Shown: in pieces, positions 24,475 through 33,726 of the stretch
How the letters are laid out: each line of letters begins with the position of its first letter
How positions within the stretch are numbered: position 1 is the first letter of the stretch
Translations under genes and position numbers: made by a program
Origin: JADJNW01 sp033761835
GTDB taxonomy: Bacteria; Bacteroidota; Bacteroidia; Chitinophagales; Saprospiraceae
Length of the DNA: 47,147 nt
Direction: 5' to 3'
Assembly (NCBI GenBank): GCA_033761835.1
Contig: JANRME010000288.1
Coordinates: 1-47,147 of the forward strand
Notes under the pieces: generated by a model
Told to the model about the DNA's origin: nothing
Seen by the model: only the letters and a program-made list of their open reading frames with translations
Database searches by the model: none

Positions 24475-25494
24475 TCAAACCGCCAAGGTCGAACTGCCAA
24501 TCATTTTGTGTGCCAATAGATATTCTGCGATCTGCACTGCATTGGTTGCAGCACCTTTACGCAGGTTGTCCGCCACAATCCAAAGATTCAAACCATTTTC
24601 CACTGATTCATCGCGGCGAATTCGACCTACAAATACTTCGTCTTTATTTTTGGATAATAATGGCATTGGATATTTAAAATTGGCAACATCATCCATCACT
24701 ACGACCCCGGGCATTTCACTTAATAATTTTTTTATATCCTTTACCTCAAAAGGCTTTTCAAATTCGACGTTTACCGACTCAGAGTGCCCGCCATCTACAG
24801 GCACACGCACAGTCGTAGCGGTGATGCGAATATTCTGATCACCAAGGATTTTTCTGGTTTCGTTCACCAGTTTCATCTCTTCTTTGGTGTAGTCATTTTC
24901 GAGAAAGACATCGCATTGCGGAATCACATTTTCAAAAATCGGGTAGTGGTAAGCCATTTCTTCTTTTTCAGGCTTAAATCCTTTTTTCTCAAGATTATAC
25001 TGTTTCACTGCCTTCATGCCTGTGCCAGTAAAGGATTGATAAGTAGAAATAACGAGGCGTTTGATACCATAAGAACGGTGCAAAGGCGCGAGCGCCAGCA
25101 CCATTTGGATCGTCGAACAGTTTGGATTGGCGATAATTTTATCCTCGGCAGTCAATTCATTTGCATTGATTTCCGGCACCACCAATTTTTTGGTCGGATC
25201 CATACGCCACGCGGAAGAATTATCAATAACAGTAATGCCCGCTTCCGCGAATTTGGGCGCCCATTCTAAAGAAGTGCTACCACCAGCGGAGAAGATTGCT
25301 ACGTCCGGCTGCTCTCGGATTGCATCTTCCATACCAATAACGGTATAGGTTTTGCCATCAAAATCCATTTGTTTTCCGGCAGAGCGTTCCGAAGCGACCA
25401 ATAATAGTTCTTCGTACGGAAAGTTGTGTTCTTTCAATACTTCCAGCATAACGCCACCTACCAGGCCTGTGGCTCCTACAACTGCTACTTTCAT
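24475..25494 (-). CDS. asd: Aspartate-semialdehyde dehydrogenase
   Basis: 339 residues from ATG 25494 (MKVAVVGATGLVGGVMLEVL); an ATG-like start further upstream at 25545 would prepend 17 residues before the Rossmann fold and is rejected. NADP loop GATGLVG, catalytic Cys in IIANPNCSTIQM, the substrate segment YQSFTGTGMKAV, and the catalytic His in VPVDGGHSESVNVEFE. It reduces aspartyl phosphate to aspartate semialdehyde, the branch point for lysine, methionine, threonine and diaminopimelate. Preceded by a promoter (TATATTTG on the minus strand, 25586-25593) and a leader containing GTTGA-word repeats. Confidence 0.95.
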   Translation of the reverse strand: MKVAVVGATGLVGGVMLEVLKEHNFPYEELLLVASERSAGKQMDFDGKTYTVIGMEDAIREQPDVAIFSAGGSTSLEWAPKFAEAGITVIDNSSAWRMDPTKKLVVPEINANELTAEDKIIANPNCSTIQMVLALAPLHRSYGIKRLVISTYQSFTGTGMKAVKQYNLEKKGFKPEKEEMAYHYPIFENVIPQCDVFLENDYTKEEMKLVNETRKILGDQNIRITATTVRVPVDGGHSESVNVEFEKPFEVKDIKKLLSEMPGVVVMDDVANFKYPMPLLSKNKDEVFVGRIRRDESVENGLNLWIVADNLRKGAATNAVQIAEYLLAHKMIGSSTLAV

Positions 25495-25503
25495 ATTTTT
25501 CCG

Positions 25504-25577
25504 GTTTAAAGGCTTAAAGGTTGACAGGTTGACTTTTATGATCAACGATTCAACATTTCAACCATCAACTATCAAAA
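25504..25577. repeat. GTTGA-word quasi-palindrome in the asd leader
   Basis: Left part AAAGGTTGACAGGTTGACT, right part CAACGATTCAACATTTCAACC and CATCAACTATC: complementary reiterations of GGTTGA/TCAACC. It lies between the asd start codon and its predicted -7 box. Confidence 0.5.
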
Positions 25578-25585
25578 TTGCCGCG

Positions 25586-25593
25586 CAAATATA
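25586..25593 (-). promoter_or_regulatory. -7 box of asd
   Basis: CAAATATA on the plus strand is TATATTTG on the minus strand, a perfect TAnnTTTG, about 92 bases upstream of the asd ATG. Confidence 0.5.
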
Positions 25594-25625
25594 CGGGCAT
25601 TATTAGTTTATTACTATTTTTGAAT

Positions 25626-27437
25626 ATGAAACCAATGATTTTTTTGTTTTGCTGCCTAATCCTGGCAAATTATGCTCATAGTCAATTGATAGATAACTTC
25701 GCTGATAGCAATTTTAGTTCCAATCCTGAATGGATCGGCCACATAGATCGCTTTATCGTGAACGCAAGCGGCGAATTGCAATTGCAACACAACAGCCCGG
25801 AAACCAATAATACGGCTTATCTTTCAGTGGCGGCGGCTACCTCTATTAACGAAAATACTACTTGGGAATTTTACATCCGCATGGCTTTTGCCGCTTCCAC
25901 CACCAATTTTGGAAGGGTTTATTTAATGGCTTCCCAGCCTGATTTATCTGGAAATTTAAATGGTTATTACCTCAAAATCGGAGGTATTTCCGGCAATAAT
26001 GATTCACTGGAACTCTATAGACAAGATGGGGGTACTTCCCAACTCTTATTGGGTGGCGCTATGGGCAAAGCCGGCACCGACCCTGTGCTGGCACGGGTAC
26101 GCGTAACGCGCACTACGGCAGGCGAATGGACACTTTTTGCCGATTATGAAGGTGGAACTAATTTTCAAACAGAAGGCAGCGCCGCCGACGCTACTTATGC
26201 TACCGGAAATTATTTTGGGTTTTACTGTCGCTATACAAGCACCAGAAATCAAGCATTTTTCTTCGATGATGTGTCGGTCGATCCTTTGTTCATGGATACA
26301 ACGCCTCCAATTTTACTTAACGCAGAAGCCATTTCTGCGACCGAAGTAGAATTGAATTTTGATGAGCCACTTGACGCGAATAGCGCCCAAAATGTCAATA
26401 ATTACAATATCAATAATAATATCGGCAATCCGAAAAGCGCGATTTTAGTGGCGCCGACTACCATTTTTTTAGAACTGAATTCCCCTCTGCAAAGTGGACA
26501 AACTTATACGCTTACTTCGAATAACGTAGCGGACTTAGGTGGAAATAGGAGTATGAATCAGACGGCGACGCTCATTTTCTTTGATATTCAAACGATGATG
26601 CCCGGCGATGTAATAATCAATGAAATATTATTTAATCCGGAGACCGGCGGCAGCGATTTTGTTGAATTGTATAATATTTCAAATAAAATATTTAATCTGA
26701 ATGGCTTGGAAATTGAAAATCAGCAAAAAACTTCCGGTGATACGCTTCAAGTGATAAAAACAGATTTTTTCTTGTTGCCCGGCGCTTATGTCGCTATCGC
26801 CGAAGATTCTAAAAGCATTGGCAGTATTTATAATGTACCAAACCTCGAAGCATTATTAGACAATAATCTGCCTACTTTCGATGATGACAAAGGCAATGTC
26901 ACTATTCGATTCGCTGGCGCTACTATTGATTCTTTTGATTATTCTGATGATTTACATTTTGCTTTGCTTGATGACGATGAAGGGGTATCGCTCGAACGAC
27001 TTTCGCCTACAACACCGACCCAAAGCAACGGCAACTGGCACTCTGCGGCATCCACTGTTGGTTTTGCAACGCCCGGATATCAGAATTCGCAGTTTTTTAC
27101 AAGTAATAATAATACAAATAAAATTATTAATCTTTCTAATAGTACTTTTTCACCTGATGGCGATGGATTTGAAGATGTCCTTATTATTGAATACAACGCC
27201 GATCAACCGGGGCTTTCTGTCAATATCCGCATTTTTGATGCACAAGGCAGAATGGTCAAACGCTTGATTGATAATGAATCGCTCGCTGCGCAGGGCAGTT
27301 TCAAATGGGATGGCACAACCGATGATGCTACGAAGGCTCGTATTGGCATATATATAATATGGACAGAGCTTTTCAGCCCGGGCGGACGAGTGGAGCAAAA
27401 TAAATTAACTTGTGTTTTAGCTGGAAAGTTGGATTAA
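25626..27437 (+). CDS. Secreted lamin-tail-domain protein with T9SS/FlgD-like C-terminus
   Basis: About 603 residues from ATG 25626, which gives a signal peptide (MKPMIFLFCCLILANYAHSQ). Order of domains: an N-terminal beta-sandwich (~20-205, LIDNFADSNFSSNPEW ... FFFDDVSVDPLF, LamG-like); an Ig-like domain (DTTPPILLNAEAISATEVEL); a lamin-tail domain (PGDVIINEILFNPETGGSDF, VELYNISNKIFNLNGLEI); and a C-terminal FlgD-Ig/gliding-motility-type domain (STFSPDGDGFEDVLIIEYN ... IRIFDAQGRMV ... FKWDGTTDD). The last domain suggests type IX secretion to the cell surface, though it lacks the usual terminal anchor. Function unknown. Divergent from asd. Confidence 0.8.
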   Translation: MKPMIFLFCCLILANYAHSQLIDNFADSNFSSNPEWIGHIDRFIVNASGELQLQHNSPETNNTAYLSVAAATSINENTTWEFYIRMAFAASTTNFGRVYLMASQPDLSGNLNGYYLKIGGISGNNDSLELYRQDGGTSQLLLGGAMGKAGTDPVLARVRVTRTTAGEWTLFADYEGGTNFQTEGSAADATYATGNYFGFYCRYTSTRNQAFFFDDVSVDPLFMDTTPPILLNAEAISATEVELNFDEPLDANSAQNVNNYNINNNIGNPKSAILVAPTTIFLELNSPLQSGQTYTLTSNNVADLGGNRSMNQTATLIFFDIQTMMPGDVIINEILFNPETGGSDFVELYNISNKIFNLNGLEIENQQKTSGDTLQVIKTDFFLLPGAYVAIAEDSKSIGSIYNVPNLEALLDNNLPTFDDDKGNVTIRFAGATIDSFDYSDDLHFALLDDDEGVSLERLSPTTPTQSNGNWHSAASTVGFATPGYQNSQFFTSNNNTNKIINLSNSTFSPDGDGFEDVLIIEYNADQPGLSVNIRIFDAQGRMVKRLIDNESLAAQGSFKWDGTTDDATKARIGIYIIWTELFSPGGRVEQNKLTCVLAGKLD

Positions 27438-27596
27438 AATGTACATAATTATAATAAATTTATGTATTTTTGTTCGGCATAAGCTTTTTATACGATTTCA
27501 CTTCTGCTTGAACAACCTAACAATTTTAGAACTCTTCACAAACCTTACCTTGCCCTGGTACACATTTTATTGGTATTCAGCCAAAAGGAAAGGTAT

Positions 27597-28604
27597 ATGT
27601 ACGCGAAATCAAGGAATAATCTTATCTACGAATTTGCCATTGCTGTGGTCTTTTCACTCGCTACGCTATGGTGTATTTTTCCATCGGAAGGCTTCTTTTT
27701 TAAATGGTGGGAAGAGCACACGAATATTATTATATTTTGTTTTTTGTTCTGCGGATTGATTTTCTTTTTCTTTAATTGGAAACGCTTGATGATGGTCAGT
27801 TTTGCTGCCTGCGCAACGCTGTGCCTTTTGTTAAATGATCGTATAGAAGCGCCTTTAAAAAATGCGGAGCAAACCAGTGATTCTTTGGTCAAAATAGCAC
27901 AATTCAGCTATGCGAATCCGATTGATAATCAGCCCATAGATTCAGAATTAGTCATTATGCTCCAATCTCAGGCAGATGTTATTTCTGTACAAGAAGTTCC
28001 GTTGGATTCCGTCAATAGCATTCAAAATTTTTTTACTTGCTGCGGATACCAAAGTGTGCATTGCCTGAAGGATAGTTCCCAAGATATGGCGATGGTGTTG
28101 TTCTCGCGTTTCCCTTTTAAAATACTACGAGAAGCCCATCTTCCCAACACACCAGGCATCGCTGGTAAAATGGAAATACCCGATCTTGAGGTTGGGACGA
28201 GGGAAATCTATTTTGTGAATCCTTATTTCTATCCTGCTTCCGACGAGGCTACTTATAATGAAATCAAAGAAAATATTCGCCTATTTGCGCAAGGTTTGAA
28301 TGGCATTCAAGTGCCGTTGCTCGTGTTTGGCGATTACCACGTCGTTTCCTGGTCGAAAGATTTGCAGCAATTCAAACAAATAACGGGTCTCAACGATAGC
28401 CGCAGAGGCATCATGCCGACCTCACCACATGGGTATTTCTCTTTATTCGATTACCCTTTCGATCATATATTTTATTCTAATCATTTCAAATGTATTAATT
28501 TTGAGACGATCAGCAGCGCTTCCACTACGCATCTGGGTATCGTGGGAACGTATCAATTTGACAATCAACAAAGGAGCAGCAATGTTCAACAAACGTCTCA
28601 ATAG
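27597..28604 (+). CDS. Membrane-anchored EEP-fold (endonuclease/exonuclease/phosphatase-like) protein
   Basis: About 335 residues from ATG 27597, preceded by a strong AAAAGGAAAGG ribosome-binding site, unusual in this window. Two or three N-terminal membrane helices (to ~residue 85) are followed by an EEP-fold domain: VISVQEV (metal-binding Glu), LLVFGDYHVVSWSKDLQQF, FDYPFDHIFYS and THLGIVGTYQF. Compared with active relatives (GD(L/F)N ... DHIF ... SDH) the catalytic Asn is His and the SDH Asp is Thr, so catalysis may be lost or changed. The last 23 bases overlap the diacylglycerol-kinase gene, implying coupled expression. Confidence 0.72.
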   Translation: MYAKSRNNLIYEFAIAVVFSLATLWCIFPSEGFFFKWWEEHTNIIIFCFLFCGLIFFFFNWKRLMMVSFAACATLCLLLNDRIEAPLKNAEQTSDSLVKIAQFSYANPIDNQPIDSELVIMLQSQADVISVQEVPLDSVNSIQNFFTCCGYQSVHCLKDSSQDMAMVLFSRFPFKILREAHLPNTPGIAGKMEIPDLEVGTREIYFVNPYFYPASDEATYNEIKENIRLFAQGLNGIQVPLLVFGDYHVVSWSKDLQQFKQITGLNDSRRGIMPTSPHGYFSLFDYPFDHIFYSNHFKCINFETISSASTTHLGIVGTYQFDNQQRSSNVQQTSQ

Positions 28605-28941
28605 TTTTAAATACGCTTTCGCCGGATTATTTGATTTGATAAAAACCCAACCAAACACGCGATTCCACCTCATCGCAACACTTATCGTCATTACTGCAGG
28701 CATTTTTTTTAAATTGAGTAGGATGGAGTGGTGCCTTATAGTACTTTCTATCACCATTGTGCTGGCGGCCGAAGCTTTGAATACTGCTTTGGAATACCTC
28801 ACCGATTTGGTGTCGCCTGGGTATCACCCTTTGGCAGGAAAAGCTAAGGATGTCGCGGCTGCAGGCGTACTCTTGGTAGCGTTTGGGGCGGCTACAGTAG
28901 GATTGATTATTTTTTTGCCGAAGATATTGGATTTATTTTAA
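28582..28941 (+). CDS. dgkA: Diacylglycerol/undecaprenol kinase family protein
   Basis: 119 residues, normal for DgkA. ATG 28582 is preceded by AAAGGAG at good spacing, while the longer open frame from 28429 is rejected. The family core is present: NTRFHLIATLIVI, AAEALNTALEYLTDLVSPGYHPLAGKAKDVAAAGVL, with three membrane helices. The enzyme phosphorylates diacylglycerol or undecaprenol in the inner membrane, recycling lipid carrier for cell-wall synthesis; Gram-positive-like soluble-head features suggest undecaprenol as substrate, but this is inference. It overlaps the EEP gene by 23 bp. Confidence 0.93.
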   Translation: MFNKRLNSFKYAFAGLFDLIKTQPNTRFHLIATLIVITAGIFFKLSRMEWCLIVLSITIVLAAEALNTALEYLTDLVSPGYHPLAGKAKDVAAAGVLLVAFGAATVGLIIFLPKILDLF

Positions 28942-29000
28942 CATATATAACGCCATAATAAATAGTTGTAAAACGTTGGAACACTGAGAAATCCATTTGC

Positions 29001-30485
29001 ATGAAAAAAATAGCGATCTTCATAACTTCTGCATACTTGTTTTGTACAAATTTACACGCGCAAGAACAATTAGGCATTCGCACCAGCAATTATGGGGGTA
29101 TCAACAGTTTATTGCTCAACCCGGCCAATAGCCACACCACGCCTTTCGCCTGGGATGCAAATCTATTGGAGTTTGGGCAGTTTTTTGACAATAATTACGC
29201 TTTTATTGAAAATTTTCGCTTGCTCGATTTGCTACAAAACCCCGAAGGCGTAGAGCTGCGGTCGCTATTGCGGGAAGCCAACAAAGAGCCTGCACCCAAT
29301 ACCATTGTAGTGGATTTCTATTTTAATGATCAAAAAAAATATGCTACCAACAGTACGCAAGTACTCGGACCTTCGCTTATGCTTCGATTGAATGAGGATA
29401 ATACGGTTGGCTTTTTTACACGCGCCCGCGCTGCCGTTGATGCCCGCGATGTACCATCGTCCTTAGGCTATTATGAATACAATCGTCAGCCTTTTGAAGA
29501 GCCGCTCTTGGTAGAACCAACGCATGGCAACGCTCTGTCATGGACGGAAATTGGCTTGAATTACGCACGCCGCGCCTATAATGACTACGGTGAGATGAGT
29601 TTTGGCGCTTCCTTGAAATTTTTGCAAGGATACGAGGCAATTTATATGCGCAACAACAGCAATTTTGATCTGACCCAACTCCGCGAAAATCGATTGCGCG
29701 GCACTTCGGTTGATTTTAGCTATGGTTTTGCTTCCGCCGGCTTGGATTCTGAAGAATGGCAACTGCAACGCAACGGCATCGGTGCTGGGCTTGACTTAGG
29801 CTTTGTATTTAGCTTTTCGGAAGAGGAAGATGGTCCTTACCGCTGGAAAGTGGGGGCATCCATACTTGATTTGGGCCTGATTCGCTTCAATCGCGCCGCT
29901 CAAAAACACGAGATTCGTACCAACGACATTCAAGAGATCAGTTTAGATATTTATAACCAATTTTCAAATGCAGCAGACCTTGATTCCATCCTAAGCCTTT
30001 TTAGTGAGCAATTGCTCAATGATCCTTCGGCTTCACTTCAGGCAACTTCTTTCGCCATGGGACTGCCCACAGCACTCAGCGCTCAAGCGGATATAAACGT
30101 GCTGCCTTCTTTTTTTGTAAATGCTGCAATTGTACAAAGTGTTCCTGTCCAAAAAATTGCAATTCGTCGCAATAACATTGCCGCTATTACGCCACGCTTT
30201 GAGCAACGCTGGTTTGAGCTGGCTGTGCCAATTTCTCTGTTGGACTGGCAGCAACTGCGCGTAGGCGTGGCCGCACGCATCGCGTTTTTCTGGTTTGGTA
30301 CTGAAGATTTTAATAGCGTTTTTAAAAAATCAGAATTTAATAGCGCCGACTTTTACATGGCTATCAAAATTAATCCTTTCAGTTTCACCAAAAACGGTAA
30401 AGAGCATCGTTCCGGTTGGCAAGGTAGGGGCAAGGGGCGTCTGAAAACAAGAGGAAATGGGGATGTGAAATGCCCAACGTTTTGA
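29001..30485 (+). CDS. DUF5723-type outer-membrane beta-barrel protein
   Basis: 494 residues. A signal peptide (MKKIAIFITSAYLFCTNLHAQ) leads into LGIRTSNYGGINSLLLNPANS, the start typical of the DUF5723 family, and then many alternating amphipathic strands with aromatic girdles (FGQFFDNNYAF, SMSFGASLKFLQGY-like, WKVGASILDLGLIRF, RVGVAARIAFFWFG). This suggests an outer-membrane barrel. The last ~30 residues are basic and Gly/Arg-rich (RSGWQGRGKGRLKTRGNGD), unlike the rest, and could come from run-on into a former intergenic sequence. Function unknown. Confidence 0.75.
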   Translation: MKKIAIFITSAYLFCTNLHAQEQLGIRTSNYGGINSLLLNPANSHTTPFAWDANLLEFGQFFDNNYAFIENFRLLDLLQNPEGVELRSLLREANKEPAPNTIVVDFYFNDQKKYATNSTQVLGPSLMLRLNEDNTVGFFTRARAAVDARDVPSSLGYYEYNRQPFEEPLLVEPTHGNALSWTEIGLNYARRAYNDYGEMSFGASLKFLQGYEAIYMRNNSNFDLTQLRENRLRGTSVDFSYGFASAGLDSEEWQLQRNGIGAGLDLGFVFSFSEEEDGPYRWKVGASILDLGLIRFNRAAQKHEIRTNDIQEISLDIYNQFSNAADLDSILSLFSEQLLNDPSASLQATSFAMGLPTALSAQADINVLPSFFVNAAIVQSVPVQKIAIRRNNIAAITPRFEQRWFELAVPISLLDWQQLRVGVAARIAFFWFGTEDFNSVFKKSEFNSADFYMAIKINPFSFTKNGKEHRSGWQGRGKGRLKTRGNGDVKCPTF

Positions 30486-30569
30486 GGGGTGTAGTATTTG
30501 TTATTGAATATCGGGCGCACAGTATTTGTACATTTGCATCGGAAATTCTTCAAACAAATAACGGATAAT

Positions 30570-31031
30570 ATGAATTTGACCTTCCAGTGTGTGCCTTTCC
30601 ATCAACTTGATGTTTTTCAGTTGTATAAAATAATGGCGCTGCGGCAGGAGGTATTTGTGGTAGAACAAAATTGCCCTTACCTCGATGCCGATGGCAAAGA
30701 CCTGAAAGGCTGGCATTTGACTGGTTTGAACTCTGAAAATCAATTGATTGCGTATGCTCGCTTATTGCCCAAAGGCGTTTCCTACCCAGATTATCCTTCG
30801 ATTGGTCGAATCGCAACTTCGGCGAAAGCCAGAGGTACAGGCGCTGGGCGCGCTTTGGTGCAAGAGGCTTTGATAGAATGCAATCGCCTTTTTGAGAACG
30901 AAGCGGTCAAAATCGGGGCACAACTATATTTGCTAAAATTTTATCAATCCTTTGGTTTTGAATCGATTGGAGAAGAATACCTCGAAGACGGCATTCCGCA
31001 TATCGAAATGATAAAACCGAGTCTCGTATGA
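30570..31031 (+). CDS. ElaA-family GNAT N-acetyltransferase
   Basis: 153 residues from ATG 30570; the longer frame from 30498 adds a non-conserved piece. The sequence is typical of ElaA: LYKIMALRQEVFVVEQNCPYLDADG..D, GWHLTG, YARLLPKG, and the acetyl-CoA binding SIGRIATSAKARGTGAGRALVQEAL (motif A RxxGxG/A). It should transfer an acetyl group from acetyl-CoA to an unidentified amine. It is a single-gene unit, preceded by 85 bp after the DUF5723 gene. Confidence 0.9.
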   Translation: MNLTFQCVPFHQLDVFQLYKIMALRQEVFVVEQNCPYLDADGKDLKGWHLTGLNSENQLIAYARLLPKGVSYPDYPSIGRIATSAKARGTGAGRALVQEALIECNRLFENEAVKIGAQLYLLKFYQSFGFESIGEEYLEDGIPHIEMIKPSLV

Positions 31032-31158
31032 GATAACTCCCTACTCGTTTTTCAATTTCAGAATATAACATTTTTAACAAAGTATTTTCATACCATTCAT
31101 TTTATATTTTCCCTTTTTTGGAAGTATTTTTTTTGCTTGAAAACTATCATTTGTCGAA

Positions 31159-31186
31159 ATATTTTGGATAGTGTAATGATTACACT
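31159..31186 (+). promoter_or_regulatory. Promoter -7 region and 17-bp palindromic operator
   Basis: AGTGTAATGATTACACT at 31170-31186 is a perfect palindrome apart from its central base, with TATTTTGG just upstream as an approximate -7 box. The palindrome would cover the transcription start of the Nudix regulator gene 75 bp downstream. Confidence 0.6.
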
Positions 31187-31261
31187 GTGAGTTCCTTGTT
31201 TGGATGATAAGATTTATTTAATTTTCCCAGACCAATGATTTGAAACTAAGCAAACAAAAAC

Positions 31262-32005
31262 ATGACGGAATTTGACAACTATTTTAAGTCTGCTTTTACA
31301 GTGGATAACGTCATTTTTGGTTTTGATGAAGGTGATCTGAAAGTATTGCTAATCAAACGCGGCGAAGAACCATACAAAGGCAAATGGGCGTTGCCAGGCT
31401 ATTTCGTGCACCCAAATGAAGACCTTGATCGCGCTGCGGCGCGGATTTTGGAAGAATTAACTGGTTTGCATCACGTTTTTTTAGAGCAAGTAAAAACCTT
31501 TGGCACGGTCAATCGGCATCCTTTTGGGCGAGTTATCACTATTGCCTATTTTTCTTTGATTAAGATTAGTGATTATAGCCTTCAACCAGCATCCATCGCC
31601 AAAAAGGCGCAATGGCACTCGGTGGCAAAGGTACACGAGTTGGCTTTCGACCATAACGAAATTCTTGACGCCTGTTTTCAGCGATTAAAATGGTCGGTGC
31701 GCTTGCGTCCTGTAGGATTTGAATTATTACCACCCAAGTTTACTCTTACAGAGTTGCAACACTTGTATGAAGCCATTTTAGAACCTGATGATGGGCTGGA
31801 TAAGCGCAATTTCCGAAAGAAAATCCTTTCAATGAATCTTTTGGTTGATTTGGATGAAACGCAGGAAGGCGTGGCGCATCGGCCTGCCAAACTCTACCGT
31901 TTTGACCAAGAAAAATACCATAAATTTCAAGAAGAGGGCTTCAGTTTTGAATTAAAAGAAAGCAAACGCAAGGAAAAAAAACGACCCTCAAAATTGCGCG
32001 TTTAA
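31262..32005 (+). CDS. NrtR/AraR-like Nudix-domain transcriptional regulator
   Basis: 247 residues. N-terminal Nudix domain (~10-145: VDNVIFGFDEGDLKVLLIKR, GKWALPGYFVHPNEDLDRAA) and a C-terminal winged-helix of the NrtR type (PPKFTLTELQHLYEAIL, KRNFRKKILSMNLL). In the Nudix box the usual REUxEE is RILEEL here, so two of the glutamates needed for hydrolysis are replaced, fitting a ligand-sensing rather than catalytic role. Known relatives control NAD or arabinose metabolism and bind ADP-ribose or sugars. No target pathway is adjacent; a 17-bp palindrome upstream suggests autoregulation. Confidence 0.85.
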   Translation: MTEFDNYFKSAFTVDNVIFGFDEGDLKVLLIKRGEEPYKGKWALPGYFVHPNEDLDRAAARILEELTGLHHVFLEQVKTFGTVNRHPFGRVITIAYFSLIKISDYSLQPASIAKKAQWHSVAKVHELAFDHNEILDACFQRLKWSVRLRPVGFELLPPKFTLTELQHLYEAILEPDDGLDKRNFRKKILSMNLLVDLDETQEGVAHRPAKLYRFDQEKYHKFQEEGFSFELKESKRKEKKRPSKLRV

Positions 32006-32012
32006 CCGATTA

Positions 32013-32801
32013 TTAAAATTCTTTTCCTTTGGCATTTAACAGCTTGATACTGATTTGATTGCCATAGCTTTGGCGATGTGCTGTTACCAAATCATTCAAT
32101 GTGCTTTCATTGCCATCGAAGCGGTATAAAAATGTTTTGACCAAAGAAGTGGTCGGTTGCTGGTGCACAAATACCTTACCATCCAACGGGCTAATGGTGA
32201 AATGACCATAATATCCTGCGCGTTGCCCACTTAATGTTTTACTGATTGATTGTAAGTCATTTATAAAGTTATTGGCAAGATTTTCATTGGTGTAAGTAAC
32301 GTAGCCCCAAACCGCATTATCCGGCACGCGCAGTAACTCGTCGCGCACCACCACAATGCCATGCTCCGATTTCATATCTAATACATAACTCTCACCATTC
32401 ACACTTAAATAGCCATTATTTACGACCAAGCCTTTAAAATCAATATCGAAATCATAGGTATCAAAAGGGAGGCTGCCTGCATTGGCATCAGCTTTTACGG
32501 GCGCAGCGCCAGGTATGCAATCGCTGGGCGATATAATGCTATTAATCGAAACTTTTATGCGATTTCCAGTTTTTGAAACGAAATTATCGATGCGATAATT
32601 CAGGCATTGCTCGTTTTTGATGGATTGGATTTTCACCGTCAAAGCCCTGCCGGTCGGGGTATTCAATTCTTCCCATAGATCAATATAAAATTCGTCCTCT
32701 ACTTCGGGTACGATAATAGGGTCCTTGGGAGAAGCCAATTCACAACCTGCCATTAGCGTTACTAACAGTAACATCCATACGATCCGCATTTTTACTCGCA
32801 T
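32013..32801 (-). CDS. Hypothetical lipoprotein
   Basis: 262 residues. The N-terminus is a lipoprotein signal (MRVKMRIVWMLLLVTLMAGC; lipobox LMAGC), with a second possible start at the internal Met of MRIVWML. The mature part has two Cys (NEQCLNYR, PSDCIPGA) that might form a disulfide and alternating strand-like segments (FDTYDFDIDFKGLVV, NGYLSVNGESYVLD). I do not recognise the family. It is convergent with the Nudix regulator, eight bp apart, with no clear terminator between. Probably anchored in the outer membrane or periplasm. Confidence 0.65.
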   Translation of the reverse strand: MRVKMRIVWMLLLVTLMAGCELASPKDPIIVPEVEDEFYIDLWEELNTPTGRALTVKIQSIKNEQCLNYRIDNFVSKTGNRIKVSINSIISPSDCIPGAAPVKADANAGSLPFDTYDFDIDFKGLVVNNGYLSVNGESYVLDMKSEHGIVVVRDELLRVPDNAVWGYVTYTNENLANNFINDLQSISKTLSGQRAGYYGHFTISPLDGKVFVHQQPTTSLVKTFLYRFDGNESTLNDLVTAHRQSYGNQISIKLLNAKGKEF

Positions 32802-33051
32802 TGCCTTGGGATTTTTTTCTCGTGCGTAAATCTTTACTCATTCCTATCCAAAAGGATAACGGCCCAGTACCTGAAATGCTGCCTTAAATTACAAAAGATT
32901 TGTAACAAAAGTAGGGGTAGGAGCGTCTTATCGTCATCCTCTTCTTATAAATGCCAAATTTAATCGTAAGATACACGTTAGTCATCTAATATTTTTAGAT
33001 AATACATTGTGGACAGTGTTATTCGCAACACACGATAATGGTAGAATTTCT

Positions 33052-33714
33052 ATGATCCAATTGAAAGACATTCGCAAAGCATACCAAACAGACTACACCC
33101 GACTGGAAGTTTTGAAAGGAATTGACCTCGATATTAAAGCCGGTGAAATGGTCGCCGTCATGGGTTCTTCCGGTTCCGGTAAATCTACACTATTAAATAT
33201 ATTGGGTATTTTGGATGATTATGATTCCGGCGATTATCAACTCGATGGCACGCTGATTAAAAATTTGTCGCAAACCCAAGCTGCGCAGTACCGCAATAAA
33301 TTCATAGGCTTCGTTTTTCAGTCTTTTAATTTGCTTCCTTTCAAAACCGCCTGGGAAAATGTGGCGTTGCCACTTTATTATCAAAAAGTGGATCGAAAAG
33401 ACCGCCGCGATATAGCGATGGAATATCTGCGCCGCGTTGGCCTTGCAGATTGGGCGGAGCACTTGCCAAACCAAATGTCGGGCGGACAGCAGCAACGGGT
33501 AGCAATTGCAAGGGCTTTGGTGTCGCAACCAAAAGTAATTTTAGCCGATGAACCAACTGGAGCGCTTGATTCTACTACTTCCTACGAAGTAATGGATTTA
33601 TTCAAACAAGTAAATGATGAAGGCATTACGGTTATTCTGGTGACACACGAACATGATATTGCCGATATGGCCAGCCGTATTATTCGCTTGAAGGATGGTA
33701 TGATTGATAATTAA
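33052..33714 (+). CDS. ABC transporter ATP-binding protein (MacB/LolD type)
   Basis: 220 residues from ATG 33052 (MIQLKDIRKAYQTDYTRLEVLKGIDLDI); an upstream start at 33007 is not conserved. Walker A GSSGSGKSTLLNILG, Q-loop FVFQSFNLLPFKTAWENV, signature MSGGQQQRVAIARAL, Walker B VILADEPTGALDS and H-loop VILVTHEHD. It is an energy source for the two MacB/FtsX-like permeases downstream and the MacA-like adaptor at the end of the operon. The gap to permease 1 contains a 22-bp near-perfect inverted repeat. Confidence 0.95.
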   Translation: MIQLKDIRKAYQTDYTRLEVLKGIDLDIKAGEMVAVMGSSGSGKSTLLNILGILDDYDSGDYQLDGTLIKNLSQTQAAQYRNKFIGFVFQSFNLLPFKTAWENVALPLYYQKVDRKDRRDIAMEYLRRVGLADWAEHLPNQMSGGQQQRVAIARALVSQPKVILADEPTGALDSTTSYEVMDLFKQVNDEGITVILVTHEHDIADMASRIIRLKDGMIDN

Positions 33715-33726
33715 AATGTGAAATAC

